A DNA stretch of 35,670 nucleotides from Oscillospiraceae bacterium (GTDB taxonomy: Bacteria > Bacillota > Clostridia > Oscillospirales > SIG627). Made by a program: the position numbers and the translations under genes. The notes beneath the pieces were generated by a model, which was given only the letters and a program-made list of their open reading frames with translations, made no database searches and had not been told where the DNA came from. This document shows, piece after piece, positions 24,839-33,584 of this stretch (positions are counted from its first letter, which is position 1; each line of letters begins with the position of its first letter). The stretch is from contig JAYFRN010000021.1 of the NCBI GenBank assembly GCA_034925865.1, positions 1 to 35,670 of the forward strand, in the 5' to 3' direction.

Positions 24839-27085
24839 ATGAAAATCCTGATGGCGACAAACGGCCTTGACATAGGCGGTGCGGAAACTCATATACTTGA
24901 GCTTTGTCTTGCGCTCAGACGCATGGGACACGATATCACGGTCGCTTCAAACGGGGGAGTATACGAAGCCGATCTTGCCAGTGCCGGGGTGCGCTGCGTT
25001 CGTTTACCGCTTAACAGCAAAAAGCTGAAAGACGTGTTCGCTTCGCGCGCGGGGCTTGCCCGGCTGATAAAAACAGAGCGGTACGACATTGTGCATGCCC
25101 ACGCGCGCATTCCCGCCGCGATCCTCGGATCGCTGAGGCGTTCTCTTAAATTTAAATTCGTCACTACCGCTCATTGGGTATTCAATCTACGTCCGCTCTG
25201 GCGGTTGCTTGCAAATTGGGGCGACCGCTGTATAGCGGTCAGCGAGGATATCAAGCAATATGTCATTGATGAATATTCATATTATCCCGATTCGGTTTCG
25301 GTTACGATAAACGGCATTGATACAGTTAAGTTTTCTCCCGATACGCCATGTGCGGATATCGCGGAGAGCTTCGGAATGAAGTCCGGAGTAAAAACAGTAT
25401 TATGCGTGAGCCGTATAGATACGGACAGGAGCCTGTCCGCGTTTCTTTTATGCGACGCGGCGTTTGAGCTTTTCAAATCAGGCAGGAAGCTCAATGTCGT
25501 GATAGTGGGAGCGGGTTCGGATTACAAGAAGCTGAATGAAAAGGTCCGGGAGATAAACGAATGCACTGGCTGCGAATTGATAAAGCTTGCCGGCTCACAT
25601 ACGGATATAAATAAATTTATCGCCGCCTGCGATATTTTTGTCGGGGTTTCCCGGGCGGCGCTTGAGGCGATGTCCGCCGCGCGTCCTGTTATCCTTGCCG
25701 GCAACGAGGGATATCTTGGGATTTATCGCAAAGAGCTTTTCGAAAAGGCATACGACGGCAATTTTTGCTGCCGCCAAACGCGATCCGCATCCGTGGAAGA
25801 GCTTGCGCGAGATATAGAAAGCCTGATGGACATGCCGGACAAAGAGCTTGCGGTGATCGCGGGAGAAAATCGCGAGCTTATCAAACAGGTTTATTCCGTT
25901 GAACACATGGCTGATGATTATCTGAGAACATACAGTGAGCTTGCGCCGTATGAAACGTTTAAATTACCCGATATAGTGATAAGCGGTTATTACGGCTTCG
26001 GCAATATGGGCGACGATTCGTTCCTGCAGGTTATGGTGCGGGAGATAAAAAAAGCGCGTCCCGGCGTGAAGCTGTGCGTGCTTTCAAAAACGCCGCGCAA
26101 AACGGCGCAGATTTACGGTGTAATGTCAATTGGCAGACTTAGAATTATCAAGATATATTCTTTGATGCGCTCCGCATCTCTTTTGATAAGCGGAGGCGGC
26201 AGCCTGATGCAGGACGAAACGAGCAGCAGATCGTTTATATATTATACTGTCGTCATGCGTATAGCGAAGCTTGCCGGCGCGAAGCTTATGATATATTCAA
26301 ACGGTATAGGGCCGATCAACAATAACTCAAATATAAAAACAGCACAGGATTTACTGACCGCGGCTGATGCCGTTACACTCAGAGAACCGTCGAGTTATGA
26401 ATTTTGCAAAAAATTACCCGGCATAAAGGCAGAGCTTTCGTGTGATCCCGCACTTTTATTGGAGCCATGCGGAAAAAAGCGTGAGGAACTCTTATTAAAA
26501 AAATGCGGTATATGTGACTTCAACTGTAACTGTAACTTCAACTGCAACAACAGCGAATATAAGAAATATTTTGCCGTTTCTGTCAGAAGTTGCACAAATA
26601 AGCGGCATCTTGTCGAAGAACTTGGCAAATTTTGCGCCGGTATGCGCGCGAAGGGATACGAGCCTGTTTTCTTTCCCCTACAACGGAAAGCGGACATGGG
26701 TATATCAATGCGTGTTCAAAAAGCCTGCGGAGGAGGTATTATCGCGAAGGAATTGACCGCCGGTGAGTTGATCGCTGTACTGAAACGAATGGAATTTGTC
26801 GTTGGAATGCGGCTTCATATACTTATATACGCTTCGGCGGCAGGGAAAAATGCAATCGGAATAGCTTATGATCCTAAGATACGCGATTTTCTTGAATATA
26901 TCGATTCATCATTTTGCGTTATGGCAGAAAGTTTTACCGCAAATGAGCTTACTGAGATGTCTGAAGATATAATCATTCATAAAAACGAATATGAGCAAAA
27001 GCTAACCGGAAGGGTGCGCGAATTAAAAAAACTCGCCGTACGCGATGCGCGCACGGCGGCTGAGTTTGTACCCGCAAAGGATTAA
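24839..27085 (+). CDS. csaB: Glycosyltransferase family 4 - CsaB polysaccharide pyruvyl transferase fusion
   Basis: This 748-residue protein joins two enzymes of wall-polymer assembly. Residues 1 to about 365 are a GT-B GT4-type glycosyltransferase with the GGAETH motif (13-18) and an E-containing nucleotide-sugar loop 'SRAALEAMSAARPVI'. Residues about 378-735 match CsaB, which transfers pyruvate from phosphoenolpyruvate to ManNAc in secondary cell-wall polymers; landmarks are SGYYGFGNMGDD, ISGGGSLMQD and the conserved GMRLH. Pyruvylated polymer anchors SLH-domain proteins. A short Cys/Asn-rich insert at about 561-572 interrupts the CsaB part. It is translated just behind the ABC exporter, and its ribosome binding site is weak. 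The domain fusion is clear; the acceptor sugar is not. Confidence 0.85.
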   Translation: MKILMATNGLDIGGAETHILELCLALRRMGHDITVASNGGVYEADLASAGVRCVRLPLNSKKLKDVFASRAGLARLIKTERYDIVHAHARIPAAILGSLRRSLKFKFVTTAHWVFNLRPLWRLLANWGDRCIAVSEDIKQYVIDEYSYYPDSVSVTINGIDTVKFSPDTPCADIAESFGMKSGVKTVLCVSRIDTDRSLSAFLLCDAAFELFKSGRKLNVVIVGAGSDYKKLNEKVREINECTGCELIKLAGSHTDINKFIAACDIFVGVSRAALEAMSAARPVILAGNEGYLGIYRKELFEKAYDGNFCCRQTRSASVEELARDIESLMDMPDKELAVIAGENRELIKQVYSVEHMADDYLRTYSELAPYETFKLPDIVISGYYGFGNMGDDSFLQVMVREIKKARPGVKLCVLSKTPRKTAQIYGVMSIGRLRIIKIYSLMRSASLLISGGGSLMQDETSSRSFIYYTVVMRIAKLAGAKLMIYSNGIGPINNNSNIKTAQDLLTAADAVTLREPSSYEFCKKLPGIKAELSCDPALLLEPCGKKREELLLKKCGICDFNCNCNFNCNNSEYKKYFAVSVRSCTNKRHLVEELGKFCAGMRAKGYEPVFFPLQRKADMGISMRVQKACGGGIIAKELTAGELIAVLKRMEFVVGMRLHILIYASAAGKNAIGIAYDPKIRDFLEYIDSSFCVMAESFTANELTEMSEDIIIHKNEYEQKLTGRVRELKKLAVRDARTAAEFVPAKD
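26515..26552 (+). repeat. In-frame 6-base microrepeat inside csaB
   Basis: Degenerate hexamer copies of the AACTGT/AACTTC type run from 26515 to about 26552 and encode alternating Asn and Cys (CNCNFNCN). It looks like slippage expansion within a surface loop. Confidence 0.6.
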
Positions 27086-27089
27086 CAAT

Positions 27090-27785
27090 TCAGTTTAATT
27101 TATTTTTCTCTATGAGATCAATGATTTTTTTGCCATTGTATACACTGTCCCAGTCCTTTTCAAAGTCATCCATCGCATAAAGGGTAAGGGGATGGTATAA
27201 AAGCTTATCGAACATATCAGGTGATATCGTGACGGACTGCGCGCCTGCCATGACGGTCTTATGAACCTGTTCGACATTTTTAAAGCTTGCGGCAAGAACC
27301 TTTGACTTGATATCGTGTGTTTTGAACAGCTCGACAATTTCTTTTACGATTTGAACGCCGTCGGATGCGATATTATCAAGCCGGTTTACATACGGCGCTA
27401 CAAAATCCGCACCCGCCTGCGCCGCCAGGAAAGCCTGCTGCTGCGTAAATATGGCCGTCATCGTTACGTTGAAGCCTTCTTTTTTAAGGCGCATTGTGGC
27501 TTTAAGCCCTTCAGGTGAGATCGGTATTTTTATATAGAGATTGCTTTCTACAAGCTTCGTCAACGCGTATGTTTCGCGGACAATATTATCGGTATCAGTA
27601 GAAGTGGTCTGTATGTGCAGCATTCTGTCCGGCCCGATTACTTCGCGTATTTGTCGGATCAGCCCGACAAAGTCCGTTTTTTCTCGGGAAATAATAGACG
27701 GATTGGTCGTGACCCCGCTTATCGGATAGAATTCGAGGCATTTCTTAATGGCTTCGACATTTGCGCTGTCAATGATATATAGCAT
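27090..27785 (-). CDS. fsa: Fructose-6-phosphate aldolase (transaldolase-like)
   Basis: This 231-residue protein is a small class I aldolase of the TalC/FSA group. The Schiff-base lysine is K86 in YIKIPIS, and Q59 and Y132 match the residues that separate FSA from true transaldolase. FSA splits fructose 6-phosphate to dihydroxyacetone and glyceraldehyde 3-phosphate; many clostridial members may act as transaldolases in vivo. A GGGAG lies 5 bases before the ATG. It is convergent with the csaB fusion, with only 4 bases between the stop codons and no terminator visible there. Confidence 0.85.
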   Translation of the reverse strand: MLYIIDSANVEAIKKCLEFYPISGVTTNPSIISREKTDFVGLIRQIREVIGPDRMLHIQTTSTDTDNIVRETYALTKLVESNLYIKIPISPEGLKATMRLKKEGFNVTMTAIFTQQQAFLAAQAGADFVAPYVNRLDNIASDGVQIVKEIVELFKTHDIKSKVLAASFKNVEQVHKTVMAGAQSVTISPDMFDKLLYHPLTLYAMDDFEKDWDSVYNGKKIIDLIEKNKLN

Positions 27786-27850
27786 TTTTCTCCCTGGCCG
27801 GCGACATACCGGAATGCCCCGGCAAATTGATTTTTTATTATTTATCCATA

Positions 27851-27879
27851 ATTATAATATAATGCGCTGCGTCTGTCAA
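27851..27879 (-). promoter_or_regulatory. Consensus sigma-A promoter of the aldolase
   Basis: TTGACA (27879-27874) and TATAAT (27856-27851) are exactly consensus with 17-base spacing on the minus strand. Transcription would start near 27844, about 58 bases before the ATG. The divergent gene at 27996 has no comparably clear promoter. Confidence 0.88.
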
Positions 27880-27995
27880 GGAATTAACGGATAGTTGCGA
27901 TATCAGCAAGAAAAATTTGCATTTACTTAATATTTATGTACGAGAATACACTAAATTTGCCATTTTTACGCCATAACTATGAAAGGTTTACATTG

Positions 27996-29864
27996 ATGAA
28001 TAAAAAACCTCTTGACAAGGGCTTTGTCCGTCTCGGACTCGAAATAGGCGACACAAGAGATAAATATGAAGAATACATGAGCTTTTTAAGCGATAATTAC
28101 GATCTTGAAAAGCTCGATTTTCTTCTTATATATGTATCTCCCCGCGAAGTAAGTCGGGAAATGTTTTATGAATGGGCGAAATTCTTAAGCGATCACGATA
28201 TATGCTTCGCATTTTTATATACTCAGCAACGCGGAGCGCCTAAAGACAGGAAAAGCCACCTTGATGCCGAAACTGTACAAGGAATAAAAGAAATAGCAAA
28301 AGAATATTTTATCGGCGATATGATCGGAGAATCCGGCGGACTTATGAGCTGGTATGAGGATTATTTCAAGAATGTGCCTTATTCGCTTCCGACCGATCTC
28401 GAGAATATGAGCGAAGCAAAAAAGCTGTATATCGATCATGTATCCGAGCTTGTAAAGCTTGATAACGATATGGGCATAAACAATGTGCTATCGGTTGAGG
28501 CGACCGCATGCGGCAGATATAATCTCGAGGCGGGTATAAAATACCTTTTTCTTGAGATGATGTGCGGTGATCCGGAGAAAATGACAGCTTCGGTAAGAGG
28601 CACCTCACGCGCTTATGGGCGCGATATATGGGGCTGTCATATCGCGCATGAATGGTACGGCGGACTTCGTCATGACGATGTTCTTAAATATTCGCGTCTA
28701 AGGCTTGCATACAAATATGCGTATATATCCGGCGCAAATTTTATTTATCCCGAAAGCGGAGATTTCGGCATGGTTTCATACGGTTATAAATACCCGAAAG
28801 ATCATGAGTTTTGCCGCGAATACCGCCTGGCATGGGACGAATTCGCCGAATTTCTGAAAAACGATCACCGGCCGGAAAACGGTCCGCTCGTAAAGGTTGC
28901 ATTTGTGCAGGGCAATCTCGATTCTTATGACGGGTGGGGCGCGGCAACCGCGTGGAATCAATTCGGAAGAACAGAATGGGGCTATTCCGATGCCGAAAAA
29001 TCATGGGAAATACTGAAGAATGTAACTAAAAAGGATAAATGGCACATTGTCGAGAATTATGGAGAACACGATGTGTCAAACGCGCCCGCATATGGTCAGT
29101 ATGACCTGATTCCTTCAGAAGCTCCGGCCGAAGCCATGAAACGATACGATGTATTGATATTTGCCGGTTGGAATACGATGACAGAGGAAATATTCGACAA
29201 GCTTTCAGAATATGTTCGCTGCGGCGGAGTGCTGTTTATCACCGCCGCGCATCTGTCGGTGAGCGATAAAAGAAACGGTGGATTTACGCCGATATCGGAA
29301 GAAAAGATATCCGGACTTTTAGGATTTGAATTTACCTCTCATACGTTCAGACGCAATTCGGGATATAAATTTTTCAAAGAAAGCTTCATTCCCGAAATGC
29401 GTTACCCCGCGTCCGGCGATACATTCTCCGATCCGATCCTGCCGTCCGGTTATGCCGAATTTGCCGGAACGAAGGTTAACTCAGGAGTGGTTCGTGCTGT
29501 CGCGTGCGATAGCTTCTGGGAGAGAATGACGTCGCCTGCCGTTCTGATAGAAAATCGCTTCGGAAAAGGAACTGCGCTCACCCTTACGTCGGTATCTTAT
29601 CCCGGAGCGCAGGGAGTTTTTCCTCTGTATTCGAGGATAGTAAAGGAACTTTGCAATTCGACGCATCGCCGGGCTGATATCAAGGTTATCGGAGGCGATG
29701 ATCTTACCTTCGCCGTTTATCCGGACGGAAACAAAAGAGCGGTATATATAATTAACACCTCCTTTGAAACAGGTTGTGAAGCGAAGATAATATGGAGCGG
29801 AGAAAATCAGACAAAGATTTTTCTTCAACCGCTTGAAATGAAAAGGCTTGATTTTACTTTATAA
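27996..29864 (+). CDS. Putative glycoside hydrolase of unrecognised family
   Basis: This 622-residue cytosolic protein looks like a GH-A-clan TIM barrel (about 1-330) followed by a GH42-like alpha/beta trimerisation or amidotransferase-like domain (about 330-510) and a beta-sandwich tail. Candidate catalytic acids are E112 in MIGESGG, E168 in LSVEATACGRYN and E253 in YPESGDF, all at predicted strand ends. I do not recognise a named family. The start at 27996 is chosen because AAAGG lies 9 bases upstream; the ATG at 27936 has no site. It sits between an FSA gene and a strong terminator and carries no signal peptide, so it would act on imported sugars. Confidence 0.55.
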   Translation: MNKKPLDKGFVRLGLEIGDTRDKYEEYMSFLSDNYDLEKLDFLLIYVSPREVSREMFYEWAKFLSDHDICFAFLYTQQRGAPKDRKSHLDAETVQGIKEIAKEYFIGDMIGESGGLMSWYEDYFKNVPYSLPTDLENMSEAKKLYIDHVSELVKLDNDMGINNVLSVEATACGRYNLEAGIKYLFLEMMCGDPEKMTASVRGTSRAYGRDIWGCHIAHEWYGGLRHDDVLKYSRLRLAYKYAYISGANFIYPESGDFGMVSYGYKYPKDHEFCREYRLAWDEFAEFLKNDHRPENGPLVKVAFVQGNLDSYDGWGAATAWNQFGRTEWGYSDAEKSWEILKNVTKKDKWHIVENYGEHDVSNAPAYGQYDLIPSEAPAEAMKRYDVLIFAGWNTMTEEIFDKLSEYVRCGGVLFITAAHLSVSDKRNGGFTPISEEKISGLLGFEFTSHTFRRNSGYKFFKESFIPEMRYPASGDTFSDPILPSGYAEFAGTKVNSGVVRAVACDSFWERMTSPAVLIENRFGKGTALTLTSVSYPGAQGVFPLYSRIVKELCNSTHRRADIKVIGGDDLTFAVYPDGNKRAVYIINTSFETGCEAKIIWSGENQTKIFLQPLEMKRLDFTL

Positions 29865-29877
29865 AATTCACTATTCT

Positions 29878-29905
29878 TTCCCGATGTAAAACATCGGGAA
29901 TTTTT
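29878..29905 (+). terminator. Intrinsic terminator
   Basis: TTCCCGATGT (29878-29887) pairs perfectly with ACATCGGGAA (29891-29900) around a 3-base loop, followed by five T residues. It ends the glycosidase-like gene. Confidence 0.92.
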
Positions 29906-29916
29906 CATTCCACATA

Positions 29917-29944
29917 TTTACAAATTGCGCAAAGGGCTTATAAT
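29917..29944 (+). promoter_or_regulatory. Promoter of the membrane protein / winged-helix pair
   Basis: TTTACA (29917-29922) and TATAAT (29939-29944) are 16 bases apart, placing the start site about 25 bases before the ATG at 29975. Confidence 0.65.
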
Positions 29945-29974
29945 GTAAAGTGAAAAAATGATTTAGAGGATAAA

Positions 29975-30715
29975 ATGGATAATCGGGATAAAATACGCGA
30001 TGATATAGATTTTATCGGTAGCGTTATGCGCACGTCAAAGGTTTCACCGGATCGCTTGAGCGGATTTATTAATAAAATTGGGATTATAATGACAGCATAT
30101 GCAGTTTCAAGGATAATATCCGAAATTCTCTATTCATTGCTGAAATTTCTATTGCTGGATGGATATTTCGAAAAATTCACTCATCTTAGCACAATATCAA
30201 ACTATGTTTTTTTCGGAATTAATATCCTTCTGTTTGGCATCGCGTTTTTTCTGTCATTCAAATATTCCGCTACAATAAGATATGGCGGAGACGACTACGA
30301 AAAGCTTGCCGTAAAAACGTTTCTTTTTATCACCGTTACTGCAACGGCTATAATATTGCCGCGGTACATTTTGTTTATGAATATCAATTCATTAGATATT
30401 GTTTTTCCGACGGCGTCTGTGACGCTTGTATTAATGACCGGAGAGCTTTTACATCTGAAAATGCTTAAAACGCACAGTATAGTCATCCTCGGCACCGCAT
30501 TCACCTTATATATGATTATCGGTGCCTTTTACAAAGTCAATATAACTAATAATGGCACAATGCGATGGATTGATTCAGATGCTATGTTGAAATACGATTT
30601 GCTTATATCTGTTATTAATACGGCAGTTTCGTCTTCAATACCTGCCGTGGTTTGTCTTTCGGCGGCATCTGTTCTTAAAAAAGAAATTAAGAAGGAATGT
30701 AAAATTGAATCTTAA
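29975..30715 (+). CDS. Multi-pass membrane protein of unknown function
   Basis: The 246-residue protein has a charged N-terminus and about six hydrophobic segments (starting near residue 32, 73, 108, 140, 170 and 211). AGAGGA lies 5 bases before the ATG. Its stop overlaps a winged-helix regulator by 11 bases, an arrangement common for HTH_34-type regulators and membrane partners in Firmicutes. No catalytic motif is visible. Confidence 0.65.
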   Translation: MDNRDKIRDDIDFIGSVMRTSKVSPDRLSGFINKIGIIMTAYAVSRIISEILYSLLKFLLLDGYFEKFTHLSTISNYVFFGINILLFGIAFFLSFKYSATIRYGGDDYEKLAVKTFLFITVTATAIILPRYILFMNINSLDIVFPTASVTLVLMTGELLHLKMLKTHSIVILGTAFTLYMIIGAFYKVNITNNGTMRWIDSDAMLKYDLLISVINTAVSSSIPAVVCLSAASVLKKEIKKECKIES

Positions 30716-30995
30716 CAGCGTTCCGGAGGCTTTTTCTTCGAGGCTGCGCATAGCGATCATATCTTCGCTGTACTGCGGAGAGCGAGATTTTGCCGAACTC
30801 AAAAGAATAACAGGAGCCACAGACGGCAATCTGAGTGTTCAACTCTCTAAGCTATGCGATTTTGGATATACTGAAACCCGCAGAACCATCCAAAACAAAA
30901 AATCACACACCGTCTGCCGTATTACCGAATCCGGAAAAAGCACTTTTGAGGAATATGTAAATATGCTAAAATGCTTGTCTGAAGCAGCGAGATAA
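30705..30995 (+). CDS. Winged-helix transcriptional regulator (HTH_34-like), TTG start
   Basis: This 96-residue protein is a compact winged-helix DNA-binding domain. Helix 3 and the wing are visible as 'TDGNLSVQLSKLCDFGYTE' followed by 'SHTVCRITESGKSTFEEYV', as in PF13601/ArsR-like regulators. The start is TTG at 30705 with AAGGA 9 bases upstream, overlapping the membrane protein gene by 11 bases; no ATG in frame would preserve the first helix. It probably controls its own operon. It has no ligand-binding domain, so its signal may come from the membrane partner. Confidence 0.8.
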   Translation: MNLNSVPEAFSSRLRIAIISSLYCGERDFAELKRITGATDGNLSVQLSKLCDFGYTETRRTIQNKKSHTVCRITESGKSTFEEYVNMLKCLSEAAR

Positions 30996-31573
30996 TAAAA
31001 TGGTAGGTTGTAAAAAGAACCTTCAATAGTAAAAAGAATCCATATCAAGAAAACATAAATTATATTTTGAGGATTTTGTCGGAAGTTGCCGAGTTTTTCG
31101 TTGCTGTATTTTTTCTTTGTTCAGTTTTTCCCGATAAGAGTGTCGAATTCAAGTCAAAACGCAAAAGATATATTAATAATGCACAAAATATGTGCGAAAA
31201 GATTTGACATGTTGCCTTTTTTATTGTATAATAACCGAGTGAATATGTTTATCTGGACGCTTATAGTCGCTTAACACGCAGAAAAATTCGTATATTGACA
31301 GATTTAAGTAAATATTATCGGTTTTCTGCCTGCTCATATAAACAATTTATACCTGAAAAGAAACAATTTCCCTTGATTTACCTGAACCGACGCATTTTCT
31401 TTGCGGCGGTTCTTCGGGCGATAAAGGAAGATCGTTATACAAAGGTAAGCAATTTGTTCCATTATTCCGGGCTTACGAACCTGCTGTCGGATATCCGGCG
31501 GTCGGTTTCGCGGATCGTTTTCATTATGATTTTACTGGCTGTCAGAATGCCGGATACCAAGGAGTGATTATTT
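30996..31573 (+). other. Long leader region with promoter, no confident gene
   Basis: Only regulatory sequence is supported here. The consensus promoter at 31204-31232 would give a 5' leader of about 335 bases before the TTG start at 31574. The leader has an imperfect 10-bp hairpin near 31386-31412 and several G+C-rich dyads after 31460, but no known riboswitch class is recognised. A 90-codon frame starting at 31295 has no ribosome binding site. Confidence 0.45.
31204..31232 (+). promoter_or_regulatory. Consensus sigma-A promoter
   Basis: TTGACA (31204-31209) and TATAAT (31227-31232) are separated by 17 bases and match consensus perfectly. Transcription should begin near 31239. Confidence 0.88.
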
Positions 31574-32362
31574 TTGCCAGCAAACAAGCAAAAAAACAAG
31601 CAGGGCGACAGAGGCCGCATCAAAAACGTCAGAAACTACCGAAGCATTGCGATCCTTGCCGTTGGCATATTGTCGGTTTATTTTCTTCTTACGGGAAAAG
31701 ACAACCTTGATGTGACTCTAACGCTTTGGGAAAATTCGTTATATCTTGCGATTGCGGCCGGGATTTTACTTGCGGGCGCGGTTGTATACCGTTATTTAAC
31801 CGTAAAAAACAAAATTGACGAAAAATACCGGATTATTACATCCTCAGCTCTCGTCTTCGCGGCGTTTATTCTCTTCGTTTCAATACTTGGCTTTAAGTTT
31901 TTCGGAGTAAAGTATGTCCCCCAGCTGATCGCCTTTATAATCGCGGTTGTGCTGCTTTATTTTTCGTCGTTCATATTTGATTCCGCCGCAGTGCTGTTCA
32001 TCGGATATACCTTTGCCGCCGCCGCGATCATATGGACAATCAGCATTTTTAAATTAAATCCGATTTCGCTTTTCTCAGTGTTGATTTGCGCGGCGGCTGT
32101 CGCTGTTTTTGCCGCTTTCTTCGCAATGATAATTATCATACGTAAAAAAGGAACGACATTCAAGCATTATCATTCCGGTAAATATCCTTTTATCGCAGAA
32201 AAAGCATTGATATGGCCGTTTGGGGTGACGTTGGCGATTTTTTGCGCCTCCTGCGTTACGAGCGCACTTGCTATCGGATACGAATTTTATTACCTTATCG
32301 CATTCCTCATTTGGCTTGTTATATATTCTATTTTAAAATCGATCTCAATAATTGAAAACTGA
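31574..32362 (+). CDS. Multi-pass membrane protein of unknown function, TTG start
   Basis: This 262-residue protein begins with a Lys/Gln/Asn-rich basic stretch and then has about seven hydrophobic segments (first near residue 26). The start is TTG at 31574, chosen because AAGGAG lies 9 bases upstream. No domain is recognised. It lies behind a strong promoter and a long leader, and upstream of the CdaR-ftsEX block, so it could be the first gene of that operon, but a relation is not shown. Confidence 0.6.
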   Translation: MPANKQKNKQGDRGRIKNVRNYRSIAILAVGILSVYFLLTGKDNLDVTLTLWENSLYLAIAAGILLAGAVVYRYLTVKNKIDEKYRIITSSALVFAAFILFVSILGFKFFGVKYVPQLIAFIIAVVLLYFSSFIFDSAAVLFIGYTFAAAAIIWTISIFKLNPISLFSVLICAAAVAVFAAFFAMIIIIRKKGTTFKHYHSGKYPFIAEKALIWPFGVTLAIFCASCVTSALAIGYEFYYLIAFLIWLVIYSILKSISIIEN

Positions 32363-32474
32363 GAAATCGGATTCGCGCGTTAAAAACCGCCTGAGCTGCT
32401 GTCGCCCGCGAGACTGCTTCTGCTGTTTTTGCTGACACGGCGGCGCCCCAATCTATAAAGGAGCATCATCGCCC

Positions 32475-33560
32475 ATGTCAAACAGATTATTTCAAAGTAT
32501 AGTGCATCAAATGAAGGATGCGATAGACCGTATTATAGGCGTTGTTGATGAATCCGGCACAATCATCGCCTGCAGCGAGCTTGTCAGAATAGGCGAAACG
32601 GTTCCGGGCGTCAGGGAAGAGCTTCTATACACCAATGATCGTTTTATCCTTGAGGGATATACTTATTATCCGATCAACAACCATGGACGCATCGAATATA
32701 TCGTATTCGTCGAAGGAGAAGACGCCGTTTCGGAAAGCAACGCGGCTCTTATGTCCATATGTTTATCAAATCTCAAGGCTCTGCACGACGAAAAATACGA
32801 TAAATCAAGTTTTATAAAAAATATCATTCTCGATAATATTCTCCCTACGGATGTATACGCGAAGTCAAAGGAGCTTCATCTGAACGGAGATATTCCGCGT
32901 ATTGTTTATCTTATTAAATTCAACGGAAAAGCAGATATTGTGCCCGTTGACGTTGTTCAGAATATGTTTCCGGACAGAAACAAGGATTATGTTCTCAGCG
33001 TCGGTGAAAATGATGTTGTGCTTGTCCGCGAGCTGAAAGCTGTCGTCGCCGCCAAGGAAAGCGAAAAGGTCGCCCGTACGATTGCAGACACCGTCGGGAC
33101 GGAGTTTTATGTTAAGGTGACCATAGGCATAGGCACAACCGTCGAATCCATAAAGGATCTTGCCCGTTCATACAAAGAGGCTCAGGTTGCCATTGAAGTC
33201 GGAAAGGTATTCGATACCGAAAAGACTATAATTAATTATGAAAGTCTCGGCATAGGCAGGCTCATATATCAGCTTCCGACTACTTTGTGTGAGATGTTTC
33301 TTTCCGAAGTGTTCAAGAAAGGCGCTCTTGAGTCGCTTGACAGGGAAACCCTTGTCACCATACAGGCCTTTTTTGAAAACAATCTCAATGTTTCCGAAAC
33401 CTCGCGTAAGTTATTTGTTCACAGAAATACGCTCGTATATCGTCTCGAGAAGATCAAGAAGCTTACCGGTCTTGATCTTCGCGAATTCGATCATGCAATA
33501 ACTTTCAAGGTTGCGTTGATGGTAAAGAAATACCTCACCGCAAAACCTGTCAAATTTTAA
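32475..33560 (+). CDS. CdaR/PucR-type transcriptional regulator
   Basis: The 361-residue protein has an N-terminal sensory region with a PAS-like start, a GGDEF-like middle (CdaR middle domain, around residues 130-250), and a C-terminal PucR helix-turn-helix ('NNLNVSETSRKLFVHRNTL' near residues 305-325, followed by RLEKI). CdaR-type proteins sense sugar acids or other small molecules. AAGGAG lies 12 bases before the ATG. Placement directly before ftsE is a recurring order in Clostridia and suggests regulation of wall genes or autoregulation; the signal is unknown. Confidence 0.85.
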   Translation: MSNRLFQSIVHQMKDAIDRIIGVVDESGTIIACSELVRIGETVPGVREELLYTNDRFILEGYTYYPINNHGRIEYIVFVEGEDAVSESNAALMSICLSNLKALHDEKYDKSSFIKNIILDNILPTDVYAKSKELHLNGDIPRIVYLIKFNGKADIVPVDVVQNMFPDRNKDYVLSVGENDVVLVRELKAVVAAKESEKVARTIADTVGTEFYVKVTIGIGTTVESIKDLARSYKEAQVAIEVGKVFDTEKTIINYESLGIGRLIYQLPTTLCEMFLSEVFKKGALESLDRETLVTIQAFFENNLNVSETSRKLFVHRNTLVYRLEKIKKLTGLDLREFDHAITFKVALMVKKYLTAKPVKF

Positions 33561-33584
33561 CGCAGTAAGGCGATCATATATGCC

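Noticed and set aside
31245-31274. Nine-codon leader peptide (MFIWTLIVA) just after the promoter
   Set aside because: No good ribosome binding site and no attenuator hairpin with alternative pairing was seen, so it is probably chance.
31295-31567. 90-codon frame with TTG start in the long leader
   Set aside because: Its start has no ribosome binding site and the product shows no conserved pattern; a leader RNA is equally likely.
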